64,000 nt of DNA from Geodermatophilus telluris (lineage in GTDB: Bacteria; Actinomycetota; Actinomycetes; Mycobacteriales; Geodermatophilaceae): the NCBI RefSeq assembly GCF_900102745.1, contig NZ_FMZF01000002.1, positions 992,001-1,056,000 of the forward strand. The letters run 5' to 3'. Made by a program: the position numbers and the translations under genes. Numbering within the stretch: the first letter of the stretch is position 1; each line of letters begins with the position of its first letter. Positions 17,369 to 25,565 of this stretch are shown here, piece after piece. The notes beneath the pieces were generated by a model. That model was not told the origin of the DNA. It saw nothing but the letters and a program-made list of their open reading frames with translations, and did no database searches.

Positions 17369-17629
17369 GTGCCCCGCGACCCACGAGAGATCCAGCTGGA
17401 GATCGACGCCGCCCGCGAGTCGCTGGCGGCCACCCTGGACCAGCTCGCCTTCCGGGGCAGCCCGACCCGGCTCAAGGCCCAGGGCCAGGCCGCGGTCGTC
17501 CGCTTCCTGCAGTCGCCCGCGGGCAAGGCCGCGATGGGCGGCCTGGGCCTGCTCGCCACGCTGACGGTCGTGCAGAAGGTCCGGCACCGCCGCACCGCCG
17601 GCCGCCGGGTCCAGCGCCGGAAGCGCTGA
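17369..17629 (+). CDS. DUF3618 family protein
   Basis: 86 residues. The family signature begins at once with RDPREIQLEIDAARESLAATLDQL. One short hydrophobic stretch (AAMGGLGLLATLTVV) precedes a basic C-terminus. Actinobacterial DUF3618 proteins are small membrane-associated proteins of unknown function, often near envelope genes. The GTG start gives an intact family N-terminus. A DUF427 gene follows 7 nt downstream. Confidence 0.75.
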   Translation: MPRDPREIQLEIDAARESLAATLDQLAFRGSPTRLKAQGQAAVVRFLQSPAGKAAMGGLGLLATLTVVQKVRHRRTAGRRVQRRKR

Positions 17630-17636
17630 CCCCTCC

Positions 17637-18134
17637 GTGCGCCCGCCGCGCCGCGACCCGGTCGGCCCGGGGCAGGAGTCGGTCTGGGACTACCCCCGCC
17701 CGCCCTCGGCCGAGGTGACCCCGCGCCGCGTCGTCGTCGAGCTCGGCGGCCGGGTGGTCGCCACGACCGACCGAGCGGTGCGGGTCTGCGAGACCAGCCA
17801 CCCGCCGGTGTACTACGTGCCCCGGGAGGACGTCGCCGACGGCGTGCTCGAGCGCGCGTCCGGCACGTCGTGGTGCGAGTGGAAGGGCGCGGCCACCTAC
17901 TGGGACGCCGTCGTCGACGGCCGCCGCTGGCCCGCGGTGGCCTGGTCCTACGAGCAGCCCACCGCCGGTTACGAGCACCTGCGCTCGGCGGTGGCCTTCT
18001 ACCCGAGCAGGGTCGACCGGGCGCTGGTCGACGGCGAGCAGGTGCGCGCCCAGGCCGGGGACTTCTACGGCGGCTGGATCACCGACGACGTCGTCGGCCC
18101 GTTCAAGGGGCAGCCGGGCACGCTGGGCTGGTGA
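17637..18134 (+). CDS. DUF427 family protein
   Basis: 165 residues, a DUF427 beta-barrel-like protein of unknown function. Recognisable features are VVVELGGRVVATTDRAVRV, TSHPPVYYVPREDV, GTSWCEWKGAATYWDAVV with the conserved Cys-Glu-Trp-Lys-Gly, and the C-terminal FYPSRVD and DFYGGWIT. Start at GTG 17637, close behind the DUF3618 gene. The stop is 3 nt from the end of the convergent TetR gene. Confidence 0.8.
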   Translation: MRPPRRDPVGPGQESVWDYPRPPSAEVTPRRVVVELGGRVVATTDRAVRVCETSHPPVYYVPREDVADGVLERASGTSWCEWKGAATYWDAVVDGRRWPAVAWSYEQPTAGYEHLRSAVAFYPSRVDRALVDGEQVRAQAGDFYGGWITDDVVGPFKGQPGTLGW

Positions 18135-18137
18135 GGG

Positions 18138-18755
18138 TCAGCGGGTGCCGCGCACCAGCGGCAGCACCACCGTCTGCAGCACCTCGTCGGCGTAGGCGGT
18201 GTCCACCGGCTCGCGGGTGACCAGCCAGCGCTGCACGAACAGCGCCGTGGTGGCCTCGGCGGGGATCGACTGGGGGAGCCCCGGGCCGACCTCGCCGCGC
18301 GCCTGCGCGCGCTCCCACGTCTGGTCGTAGGCCCGCCGCCAGACCGCCAGCGGACCCTCGCGGAAGGCCTCGGCCAGCGCGTGCTCGTGCTGCATGGCCG
18401 CCAGCAGCGACCGGGTGGCCGCGCCGACGGGGCTGGCCATCATCTCCACCATCCGGTGCACCAGGGAGCGGAGGTCGCCCTCCAGGGACCCGGTGTCGGC
18501 GGTGACCGTCCACGCCCGGTTGACCTCGGAGACGGTGTCGACGACGAGGTCCTGCTTGGTGCGCCACCGGCGGTAGATCGTCGCCTTGCCGACGCCGGCC
18601 TCGGCCGCGACGGCGTCCATCGTCAGCGCCCCGTAGCCCACCTCGCCGAGCAGCCGCAGGATGGCCGCCCGGATGACGTCGTCCCGGCTGGGGTCGCGTG
18701 GCCGTCCGCCCCGGCCGGCACGGGGAGGCTGCTCGGCGAGAACTGCGGCTGGCAT
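18138..18755 (-). CDS. TetR-family regulator
   Basis: 205 residues. An arginine-rich N-terminus (RAGRGGRPRDPSRDD) precedes the helix-turn-helix VAAEAGVGKATIYRRWRTKQ. The ligand domain ends FVQRWLVTREPVDTAYADEV. No target is evident; genes on both sides point away or converge. The ATG lies 6 nt after TAGGGT, a leaderless start. Confidence 0.8.
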   Translation of the reverse strand: MPAAVLAEQPPRAGRGGRPRDPSRDDVIRAAILRLLGEVGYGALTMDAVAAEAGVGKATIYRRWRTKQDLVVDTVSEVNRAWTVTADTGSLEGDLRSLVHRMVEMMASPVGAATRSLLAAMQHEHALAEAFREGPLAVWRRAYDQTWERAQARGEVGPGLPQSIPAEATTALFVQRWLVTREPVDTAYADEVLQTVVLPLVRGTR

Positions 18756-18761
18756 GCGCGC

Positions 18762-18767
18762 ACCCTA
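18762..18767 (-). promoter_or_regulatory. Leaderless -10 box of the TetR gene
   Basis: TAGGGT on the minus strand, 6 nt before the ATG. Confidence 0.65.
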
Positions 18768-18889
18768 GAGCCTGGGACCCCCGGGGACGGGCGTCCGCTG
18801 CGCGCTGCGAGCAGCGGTCCGGAGCGATCCGGTCGCCGCCGTCCGCGCGCCTGCCCCGGCCGGCCGGCCGGGTCGGCGATCCTGCTCGC

Positions 18890-20026
18890 GTGGGAAGCAC
18901 GATCGGCGCGGTGCGGCGGCGCGAGGAGTGGCCCCTGCCCGAGGCCGCCACCCGCGTGCTGCTGGCGTCCGCGGAGGAGCAGGTGCTGCCGGCCGTGGCC
19001 GCCGTCGCCCGCTCGGTGGGCCTGTCGGTGTTCGCCGCGCCCGGCCTGCTCGACCTCTCCGACGAGCGCGACGGGGTGGGCGTCGAGCTGTTCTTCGACC
19101 GGCTCTCCCGCGCGCTGACCGGCGCTGAGGCGGAGGCGGTGCGGGTGGCCACCGACCCGGCGAACGAGTACACCGCGCTGTCGATCGGCCTGCTCACCGC
19201 GCCGTCGCTGGCGCAGGAGCTGGCCCGCCGGGGCGTCACCGCCGAGGTCGGCGTGCTCGCCGAGGCGGAGCTGTGGTCGGCCTACCAGCCGATCGTGGCG
19301 CTGACCGACCGGGCCGTCGTCGCGCACGAGGCACTGCTGCGCGGGGACTCCGACGGCCGCACCGTCGACGGCGGCGACCTGTTCTTCGTCGCCGACTCCG
19401 CCGGCTGGCTGCCGCGGCTGGACCGGGTGGGCCGCGAGTGCGCCATCGCCGGCGCCGCGGACTGGCTCGGCGACGCCGACCTGTTCGTCAACACCCACCC
19501 GACCTCGGTGCTGCGCCCCGACGCCGACCTCGCCAGCACCGCCGAGGCGCTGGAGCTGGCCGGCCTGCAGCCGCGGCAGCTGGTGCTCGAGGTGGGGGAG
19601 CGGGCCGCCGTCACCGACCGCGGGCACCTGCTCGCCGTCCTGGAGTCCTACCGGGACCGCGGCTGGCGGGTGGCCCTCGACGAGGTGGCCGCCGGGTGGT
19701 CGAGCCGCTCGCTGCTCGACGTCGTCCGGCCCGACGTGGTCAAGCTCGGCCGCGCGCTGGTGTCCGCGCTGCCCGACGACGGCGCACGCGCGGTGGTGCG
19801 CACGGTGACCGAGCACGCGCACCGGCTCGGCGCGGTGGTCGTGGCCGAGGGCGTGGAGACCGAGCAGGCCGCCGAGCAGGTGGCCGCGCTCGGCGCCGAC
19901 CTGGCCCAGGGCTGGCTGTTCGGCCGGCCCGCGGCGCCGCGGGTGGGTGCGGAGCAGCTCGGTGCGGAGCGGCTCGGTGCGGAGCAACTCGGTGCCGAGG
20001 AGCTCAGTCCAGTCCCCACCCCGTGA
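18890..20026 (+). CDS. EAL-domain protein, probably degenerate
   Basis: 378 residues. The first 110 or so residues have no recognised domain. Residues about 125-350 are an EAL domain: AYQPIVALTDR, VAHEALLRG, FVNTHPTSV, LVLEVGE, VALDEVAAGWSSRSLLDVV, VVKLGR, VAEGVETE and QGWLFGRP. EAL, Asn, Glu, Lys and Glu positions are kept. The DDFG metal pair reads Asp-Glu and KID reads KLG, so c-di-GMP hydrolysis may be weak or lost. The C-terminus carries four copies of a GAEQL-like pentapeptide. GTG start. The 3' end overlaps the convergent phosphatase gene by 23 nt. Confidence 0.78.
   Translation: MGSTIGAVRRREEWPLPEAATRVLLASAEEQVLPAVAAVARSVGLSVFAAPGLLDLSDERDGVGVELFFDRLSRALTGAEAEAVRVATDPANEYTALSIGLLTAPSLAQELARRGVTAEVGVLAEAELWSAYQPIVALTDRAVVAHEALLRGDSDGRTVDGGDLFFVADSAGWLPRLDRVGRECAIAGAADWLGDADLFVNTHPTSVLRPDADLASTAEALELAGLQPRQLVLEVGERAAVTDRGHLLAVLESYRDRGWRVALDEVAAGWSSRSLLDVVRPDVVKLGRALVSALPDDGARAVVRTVTEHAHRLGAVVVAEGVETEQAAEQVAALGADLAQGWLFGRPAAPRVGAEQLGAERLGAEQLGAEELSPVPTP
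19946..20005 (+). repeat. Four 15-bp tandem repeats at the 3' end of the EAL gene
   Basis: Four units of GGTGCGGAGCAGCTC with 1-3 changes encode GAEQL, GAERL, GAEQL and GAEEL. In frame and directly before the last residues of the protein. Confidence 0.9.
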
Positions 20027-20585
20027 GCACCGGGCGGCCGTGCTCGTGCCCGAGCACGCCGTAGGCGCCGGCCGGCAGCGCGAACAGCGACCCGGACGGG
20101 GGTTCGAGCCCGAGCCAGCGGGCGGTCAGCACCCGCAGCACGTGCCCGTGGGCGACGAGCGCGACGTCGCCGTCGTCGAGGAGCTCCCGGGCCCGCGCCA
20201 GCACGCGGTCGACCCGCCGGCCGACGTCGGCCAGCGTCTCGCCGGGCGTCCGCCCCGGGACGACGGGGTCGCGCCACACCGACCAGGGGCGGCCCAGCTC
20301 CTCGCTGATCTCCGCGGTCGTGCGCCCCTCGTAGCCGCCGTAGTCGAGCTCGACGAGCTCCTCGTCGACGGCGGTGGCGGTCAGCCCGGCCAGCTCCGCC
20401 GTCCGCCGCGCCCGCTCCCGGGGGCTGACCCAGACGGCGGCGAAGCGGCGGCGGCCCAGGACCGGCGCCAGCTCGCGCGCCCGGCTCTCGCCCTCGGGCA
20501 GCAGCGGCAGGTCGGTGACGCTGGTGTGCTGGCCGCTGAGACTCCACTCGGTCTGCCCGTGCCGGAGCACCACGATGTCGCCCAT
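20004..20585 (-). CDS. Histidine phosphatase family protein
   Basis: 193 residues of the phosphoglycerate-mutase/acid phosphatase superfamily. The phosphohistidine motif is [11 protein letters not shown] at the N-terminus. [13 protein letters not shown] supplies the phosphate arginine, [14 protein letters not shown] the acid region and [13 protein letters not shown] the second histidine. The substrate is not predictable. The ATG at 20585 was chosen because the family begins directly at the RHG strand. It is divergent from the aldo/keto reductase and overlaps the EAL gene end by 23 nt. Confidence 0.88.
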   Translation of the reverse strand: MGDIVVLRHGQTEWSLSGQHTSVTDLPLLPEGESRARELAPVLGRRRFAAVWVSPRERARRTAELAGLTATAVDEELVELDYGGYEGRTTAEISEELGRPWSVWRDPVVPGRTPGETLADVGRRVDRVLARARELLDDGDVALVAHGHVLRVLTARWLGLEPPSGSLFALPAGAYGVLGHEHGRPVLTGWGLD

Positions 20586-20643
20586 CGGCCCATCGAACAC
20601 GCTGCGGGGAACACGCGCGCGGGTTGTCGTGCTGGCCCGTGAC

Positions 20644-21498
20644 ATGACCACTGCATCCCTGAGCGAGACCTTCGCCATCGGCGGCGACCTGACCGTGCAC
20701 CGCCTCGGCTACGGCGCCATGCAGCTGCCGGGCCCCGGCGTGTGGGGCGAGCCGGCCGACCGCGACGGCGCCCTCGCCGTGCTGCGTGCCGCGGTCGAGC
20801 AGGGCGTCGACCTCATCGACACCGCCGACTCCTACGGCCCCCTGGTCAGCGAGCAGCTCATCGCCGAGGCGCTGCACCCCTACCCGCAGGACCTGGTCAT
20901 CGCGACCAAGGCCGGCCTGACCCGCCAGGGGCCGGGCATCTGGACCCCGGTGGGCCGCCCGGCCTACCTCAAGCAGCAGGTGGAGCTGTCGCTGCGGCAC
21001 CTGCGCGTGGAGCGGATCGACCTCATCCAGCTGCACCGCATCGACCCCGACGTCGCGCTGGCCGACCAGCTCGGCGCCTTCCGCGAGCTGCAGGAGGAGG
21101 GCAAGGTGCGCCACGTCGGCGTCTCCGAGGTCTCCGTCGCCGAGCTGCAGGCCGCCCGCGAGATCGTCGACGTCGTCAGCGTGCAGAACCTCTACAACCT
21201 GACCAACCGGCAGTCGCAGGACGTGCTGGACTTCGCCACCGAGCACGGCATCGCGTTCATCCCGTGGTTCCCGATCGCCACCGGCGACCTGGCCGCGCCC
21301 GACAGCCCGGTGGCCGACATCGCGCGCGAGCTGGGCGCCACCCCGGCGCAGGTCGCGCTGGCCTGGCTGCTGCAGAAGTCGCCGGTCGTGCTGCCCATCC
21401 CGGGCACGAAGTCGGTCGACCACCTGACGGAGAACATGGGTGCGGCCCGGCTGAGCCTCTCGCCCGAGGACGTGGCCCGGCTGGACGCCCTCGCCTGA
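20644..21498 (+). CDS. Aldo/keto reductase
   Basis: 284 residues, TIM-barrel NADPH-dependent carbonyl reductase. The N-terminal [13 protein letters not shown], the catalytic Asp and Tyr in [10 protein letters not shown], the active-site lysine in ATKAG, the histidine in IQLHRIDP and the cofactor segment [15 protein letters not shown] are present. Close to the oxidoreductases of the AKR13/YajO group; substrate unknown. ATG start. Confidence 0.9.
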   Translation: MTTASLSETFAIGGDLTVHRLGYGAMQLPGPGVWGEPADRDGALAVLRAAVEQGVDLIDTADSYGPLVSEQLIAEALHPYPQDLVIATKAGLTRQGPGIWTPVGRPAYLKQQVELSLRHLRVERIDLIQLHRIDPDVALADQLGAFRELQEEGKVRHVGVSEVSVAELQAAREIVDVVSVQNLYNLTNRQSQDVLDFATEHGIAFIPWFPIATGDLAAPDSPVADIARELGATPAQVALAWLLQKSPVVLPIPGTKSVDHLTENMGAARLSLSPEDVARLDALA

Positions 21499-21523
21499 GG
21501 AGGCCCCTGGCGGAGTGCCGGGC

Positions 21524-22024
21524 TCAGCGGGAGCGGCGCAGCGGGACGGTCGGTCCGCCCACGCCGTCGACGGCGAGCCCGGCGCCGCGGCGGGAACGGC
21601 CCAGCGGCCGGGACCGGCGCGTCTCCGGGGGTGACCCCGGCCAGACGGCGACCACGGGCTGGGTGTCGCTGACCCGGTGCGGCCGCGGCCGCACCGGGTC
21701 CTGGCCGGTCAGCGGGCCGTCGAGCTCCAGGTGGTCGGCCAGGCCCGTCTCGGTGACCAGCCGCCGGGTGGCCGCCGGCGCGCCGACGAGGCGCAACCGG
21801 CGTCCGGCGGCGGCCATGGCGTCGCTGAAGCCGGCGAGGGCCTCCAGCGCCGAGCCGTCACGGAAGCGGGCGCACGCCACGTCGACCACGATGCTGGCGG
21901 TGCCGTGCCCGGCGGCCGTGGTGAGCGCCGGGACGAGCCGGGGGAGCGTGGGCCGGCCGGCGTCGCCGGTGAGACGGACGACCACCTGGTCGGGAGCAGG
22001 GACGACGGCGACGGAGAGGTGCAC
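21524..22024 (-). CDS. STAS-domain protein (anti-sigma factor antagonist-like)
   Basis: 166 residues. Residues 1-100 fit a STAS domain: VVVRLTGDAGRPTL, ASIVVDVACARFRDGSAL with a candidate phosphorylatable serine in DGSAL, and AGRRLRLVGAPAATRRLV. The remaining 65 residues are a basic, proline-rich tail not found in minimal antagonists. STAS proteins of this kind bind anti-sigma kinases and are controlled by PP2C phosphatases. No cognate kinase lies beside it. GTG start. Confidence 0.7.
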   Translation of the reverse strand: MHLSVAVVPAPDQVVVRLTGDAGRPTLPRLVPALTTAAGHGTASIVVDVACARFRDGSALEALAGFSDAMAAAGRRLRLVGAPAATRRLVTETGLADHLELDGPLTGQDPVRPRPHRVSDTQPVVAVWPGSPPETRRSRPLGRSRRGAGLAVDGVGGPTVPLRRSR

Positions 22025-22192
22025 GGGGCCTCCGGAGGAGGTGCGGCGTCGCGGGTTCGGGCGCCGCCCACGACGCTAACCCCGATACCGCCGGCTCACA
22101 ACGGGGAGTGGTCGGCCGGTCGCGCAACGCTCCGGTTCCTGGTGGGTGGACCCGGCCGCCCCGGACGCTGCGGCAGGCGTCACCATGGGCGC

Positions 22193-23347
22193 GTGGACGC
22201 CGAGGACTTCGCCCAGATCCGGGACGCCGTTCGCCAGCTGGTGCGGGAGGTGGTCGTCCCGCGCGAGGAGGAGATCGACCTCGACGACCGCATCCCCGAG
22301 GAGCTGCGCGGCGCGGCCGCCGACATGGGGCTGTTCGGCTACGCGCTGCCCGAGGAGTACGGCGGCCTGGGCGTCGACATGCGCGAGGACGTCGAGCTGG
22401 CCTTCGAGTTCGGCTACACGACGCCGGCGTTCCGCTCCCTGTTCGGCACCAACAACGGGATCGCCGGGCAGGTGATCGCCCGCTTCGGCAGCGAGGAGCA
22501 GAGGAAGGCCTACCTGCCGCGGCTGGCGGCCGGTGAGCTGATCGGATCCTTCGCGCTCACCGAGGCCGAGGCCGGCTCGGACCCGGCGGGGCTGCGCACC
22601 AGCGCGCGCCGCGACGGCGACGGGTGGGTGGTCAACGGCGCCAAGCGCTACATCACCAACGCGCCGCTGGCCGACCTGTTCGTCGTCTTCGCCCGCACTG
22701 ACCCCGCCGAGAAGGGCGGGCGCGGGATCTCCAGCTTCGTCGTCGACGCGAAGGCGCCCGGCGTCTCGCTCGGCGCCAAGGACAAGAAGATGGGGCAGTC
22801 GGGCGCATGGACGTCGGAGGTGTTCTTCGACGACGTGCACGTGCCGGCCGACGCGCTGGTCGGCGAGGAGGGGCGCGGCTACGCGAAGGCGCTCACGGTG
22901 CTCTCCCGCGGGCGGCTGCACATCGCCGCGCTGTGCGTGGGGATGGCGCAGCGGGTGCTCGACGAGTCGGTGGCCTACGCCGCGACCGCCAAGCAGGGCG
23001 GCGCCCCGATCGGCCGGTTCCAGCTGGTGCAGGCCCTCATCGCCGACATGCACGCCGAGCTGCTGGCGGGGAGGGCCATGGTGCGCGAGGTGGCGGCCCG
23101 CTACGACTCCGGTGAGGACACCTCGATCGGCCCGTCGTCGGCCAAGCTGTGGTGCAGCGAGATGGTCGGCCGGGCCACCGACCGCGCCGTGCAGGTGCAC
23201 GGCGGGCTGGGCTACCTGCGCACGACACCGGTCGAGCGCTTCTACCGCGACGCGCGGCTGTACCGGCTCTACGAGGGGACCAGCGAGGTGCAGCGGGTGA
23301 TCGTCGGCGGCGGGCTGCTGCGCGCGGCCGGCATGCCGCGTGGTTAG
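22193..23347 (+). CDS. Acyl-CoA dehydrogenase
   Basis: 384 residues, FAD-dependent alpha,beta-dehydrogenation of an acyl-CoA. Motifs: FGYALPEEYGGLG, SFALTEAEAGSDPAGL, YITNAPLADLFVVFART, KMGQSGAWTSEVFFDDV, QVHGGLGYLRTTPVERFYRD and the catalytic glutamate in YEGTSEVQR. The GTG start gives the standard N-terminus; a CACCAT sequence lies 6 nt upstream. A 66-bp hairpin element begins 2 nt after the stop, and a thioesterase gene follows. Confidence 0.92.
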   Translation: MDAEDFAQIRDAVRQLVREVVVPREEEIDLDDRIPEELRGAAADMGLFGYALPEEYGGLGVDMREDVELAFEFGYTTPAFRSLFGTNNGIAGQVIARFGSEEQRKAYLPRLAAGELIGSFALTEAEAGSDPAGLRTSARRDGDGWVVNGAKRYITNAPLADLFVVFARTDPAEKGGRGISSFVVDAKAPGVSLGAKDKKMGQSGAWTSEVFFDDVHVPADALVGEEGRGYAKALTVLSRGRLHIAALCVGMAQRVLDESVAYAATAKQGGAPIGRFQLVQALIADMHAELLAGRAMVREVAARYDSGEDTSIGPSSAKLWCSEMVGRATDRAVQVHGGLGYLRTTPVERFYRDARLYRLYEGTSEVQRVIVGGGLLRAAGMPRG

Positions 23348-23349
23348 CG

Positions 23350-23415
23350 AAGGACCCTCCTGCCCCCCGCCCCTCGCCGGCGCTCGCGGTGGGGCCCTGC
23401 AGGAGGGCCGTTCCA
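23350..23415 (+). repeat. 66-bp hairpin element, copy 1
   Basis: Begins AAGGACCC 2 nt after the acyl-CoA dehydrogenase stop and ends GGGCCGTTCCA. Arms CCCTCCTGC and GCAGGAGGG pair, with further GC pairs inside. A second 66-bp copy with the same ends is at 34413-34478 on the other strand. There the stem reads CCCCCCTGC/GCAGGGGGG, a compensatory change. Not a coding segment: the reading frame of the next gene enters it only by chance. Confidence 0.85.
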
Positions 23416-23447
23416 TCCTGTCGCCAGAGGAGCGAGCAGCCCGCCGG

Positions 23448-24089
23448 GTGCCGGTCGGAGAGCTGGGCGAGGCACTGCGCGACCTGGTCGACGCCGCCGT
23501 CCGCACCGAGGTGGACGACGACGAGCTGCGCGCGGTCGCTGCCGCGGCTCGGGAGCTGACCGCCCGGCTGCGCGCGCACGGCCGGGAGATCACCGAGGTC
23601 GCCCGCGTGGACGACCCCGACACCGGCGAGCGCTGGTACAGCCCGGTCTACGGCCCCGGCAGCCCGGTCGCGCCGCCGCTGGTCGCCTCCGACAGCCCCG
23701 ACGGCAGGGCCACCGGGCGGGTCACCGTGGGCAAGCCGCACGAGGGTCCGCCGGGTCTGGTGCACGGGGGCGTGGTGGCCACGCTGCTCGACCACGTGCT
23801 GGCCCGGGCCGTCCGGGCCGCCGGCCGCGGTGGGCTGACCTCGACGCTGACCGTGCGCTACCGCCGTCCCGTACGGCTCGGTGTGCCGCTGGTGCTGTCG
23901 GCCGAGATCGGGGAGTCCTCCGGCCGGCGCACCACGGCCACCGCCCGGCTCGTGGCCGAGGACGACCCCGACACCGTGCTGGCGGAGGCCGAGGGCCTGT
24001 TCGTGTCGCTGCGTCCGGAGCGGGCGGCCAGCGTCTTCGCGCACATGGACCGGCCGGCCGGCGCCTGGACGGCGTCCTCGGACGCCTGA
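23448..24089 (+). CDS. Hotdog-fold thioesterase (PaaI-like)
   Basis: About 213 residues. A helical N-terminal region (VGELGEALRDLVDAAVRTEV) precedes a hotdog domain with GLVHGGVVATLLDHVLARAV, the PaaI-type catalytic loop, and TVRYRRPVRLGVPLVL. Probably cleaves an acyl-CoA related to the upstream dehydrogenase (inference). The open frame extends to 23340, but that part is the 66-bp element. GTG at 23448 with GAGGAG upstream is preferred. Confidence 0.75.
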   Translation: MPVGELGEALRDLVDAAVRTEVDDDELRAVAAAARELTARLRAHGREITEVARVDDPDTGERWYSPVYGPGSPVAPPLVASDSPDGRATGRVTVGKPHEGPPGLVHGGVVATLLDHVLARAVRAAGRGGLTSTLTVRYRRPVRLGVPLVLSAEIGESSGRRTTATARLVAEDDPDTVLAEAEGLFVSLRPERAASVFAHMDRPAGAWTASSDA

Positions 24090-24243
24090 GCCCGGTTCGC
24101 TGCGGCCGGGACGCCCCGGTCCTCCGGGCCCGAGCCGGGTTGCCTGGTCCTCGGGCTCGAGCCGGGCCGCCGTCCGGTGACCGGCACACGTCCTGCCGGA
24201 CCGTCCGCTGGTCCGCGGGCGCTCCGGCAGGCGTGCTGATGGG

Positions 24244-25419
24244 TCAGGCGGCGGGTCGCAGCAGCGGTGGTGGGACGCCGATCTCGGTGCCGTCGGGTCG
24301 CCAGGTTCGCCACCGGCCGTCGGGTTGTCGCTCGACGCGGAAGCCGTGGTGGACCTTCGTGTGGTGCCGTTCGCAGAGAAGTGCGCTGTTGGCGAGGTTG
24401 GTCTCGCCGCCGTCGAGCCAGTGCACCAGGTGGTGCACCTCCGCCCACCACGTCGGGGCGTGGCAGCCGGCGAAGACGCAGCCGCCGTCGCGGAGTTCCA
24501 CCGCGCGGCGCAGGTGGCGGTCGGCCAGGCGCTGCTCGCGGCCGAGGTCGACCGGTGCGCCGTCGGGGCCGAAGACGACGCGGGTGACGGTGCTGTCGCA
24601 GGCCAGCCAGCGGGCTCTCGCGGCGGAGATGACCGCGCCGAACCCCATCCGCGCGGCCTCGGGACCGGTGGCGGTGCCGGCGAGGTCGTCGAGGTCGATG
24701 ACGACGGCCAGGTGCGGCTTGACGGTGCGCAGCACCGGCAGCGAGCCAAGGGCGAGGGTGGTGTCGCACAGCTGGACCAGCGCATCGCCGAGCCGCTGCG
24801 CGCGGGTGCGCTCGTGCCCGGCGGGGCGGTCGGCCTGCACGAAGGACTCCAGCGCGGCTTGCAGCTTCTCCCCACCCACCGCGTCGAGCTCGAAGCGGCC
24901 GCTGAGCGTGCCGTCGGCGTGCTTGGCCAGCGTGAGCCGCCGCCCCTCGGTCGGATCGGGCTCGGGGCCGTCGGGGTCGAGCCGGCTCAGGTAGTGCCGC
25001 ACCGCGTGCACGAAGTCGGTGTGCGCATGCTCGACGGCCAGGCCGGTGAGCACGGCGTCGACCTCGCCGAGCTCCACGCCCTGCTCGGCGGCGGCCTGCA
25101 GGCGCTCCGGCGTCAGCGCAGTGGCGGCGACCGCGACCTGCTCGGCCGACACGAGCCCGGCGTCGTGCGCCTCGGCCAGCGCTGGCAGGTGCGCCAGCAC
25201 CCGCCCGTTGCCCACGATGCGGGCGGCCGCCGCGGGCGAGAGTCGGCAGTGCCCGGCCAGCCAGGACCGCATGCTCTTCAGCCCGTCGCGCTCTGCTGCC
25301 TGGGCGAGCTCTGCGGCTTGGACCCGGCGGGCCAGGGCGGCGTCGATCCGGTTGCGCTCGGCGACCAGCGCGGCGACGTCCTCCAGCACGTCACCGGTCG
25401 ACCAGCCACCCGAACACAT
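24244..25419 (-). CDS. DUF222/HNH endonuclease-domain protein (13E12 type)
   Basis: 391 residues. The N-terminal DUF222 region (LVAERNRIDAALARRVQAAE onward) is followed by the C-terminal HNH motif CVFAGCHAPTWWAEVHHLVH, then LCERHHTKVHH. Such proteins are multicopy in actinobacteria, including the REP13E12 family of M. tuberculosis. Their nuclease role is assumed rather than proven. All HNH residues (Cys pairs, His-His, Asn, His-His) are present, so it looks intact. The ATG follows TAGGCT by 6 nt. No flanking inverted repeats or target duplications were seen. Confidence 0.85.
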   Translation of the reverse strand: MCSGGWSTGDVLEDVAALVAERNRIDAALARRVQAAELAQAAERDGLKSMRSWLAGHCRLSPAAAARIVGNGRVLAHLPALAEAHDAGLVSAEQVAVAATALTPERLQAAAEQGVELGEVDAVLTGLAVEHAHTDFVHAVRHYLSRLDPDGPEPDPTEGRRLTLAKHADGTLSGRFELDAVGGEKLQAALESFVQADRPAGHERTRAQRLGDALVQLCDTTLALGSLPVLRTVKPHLAVVIDLDDLAGTATGPEAARMGFGAVISAARARWLACDSTVTRVVFGPDGAPVDLGREQRLADRHLRRAVELRDGGCVFAGCHAPTWWAEVHHLVHWLDGGETNLANSALLCERHHTKVHHGFRVERQPDGRWRTWRPDGTEIGVPPPLLRPAA

Positions 25420-25425
25420 GTACGA

Positions 25426-25431
25426 AGCCTA
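25426..25431 (-). promoter_or_regulatory. Leaderless -10 box of the DUF222 gene
   Basis: TAGGCT on the minus strand, 6 nt before the ATG. Confidence 0.68.
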
Positions 25432-25565
25432 GCTGAGCGAGCGACCTGTCGCATCCCGTCTCCGCAGGTCAGGCGCCTGTCCACAGGTATCGCAAGCGCC
25501 TTGACAGGGGTGGCGAGGCCGTCTCACCAGTCGCCGCTCCGGTGGGCAGGGCGGCCGTCGGCACC

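Noticed and set aside
24244-25419. DUF222/HNH gene as an active mobile element or homing nuclease
   Set aside because: No terminal inverted repeats, target duplications or interrupted gene flank it. It has its own leaderless promoter like ordinary neighbours.
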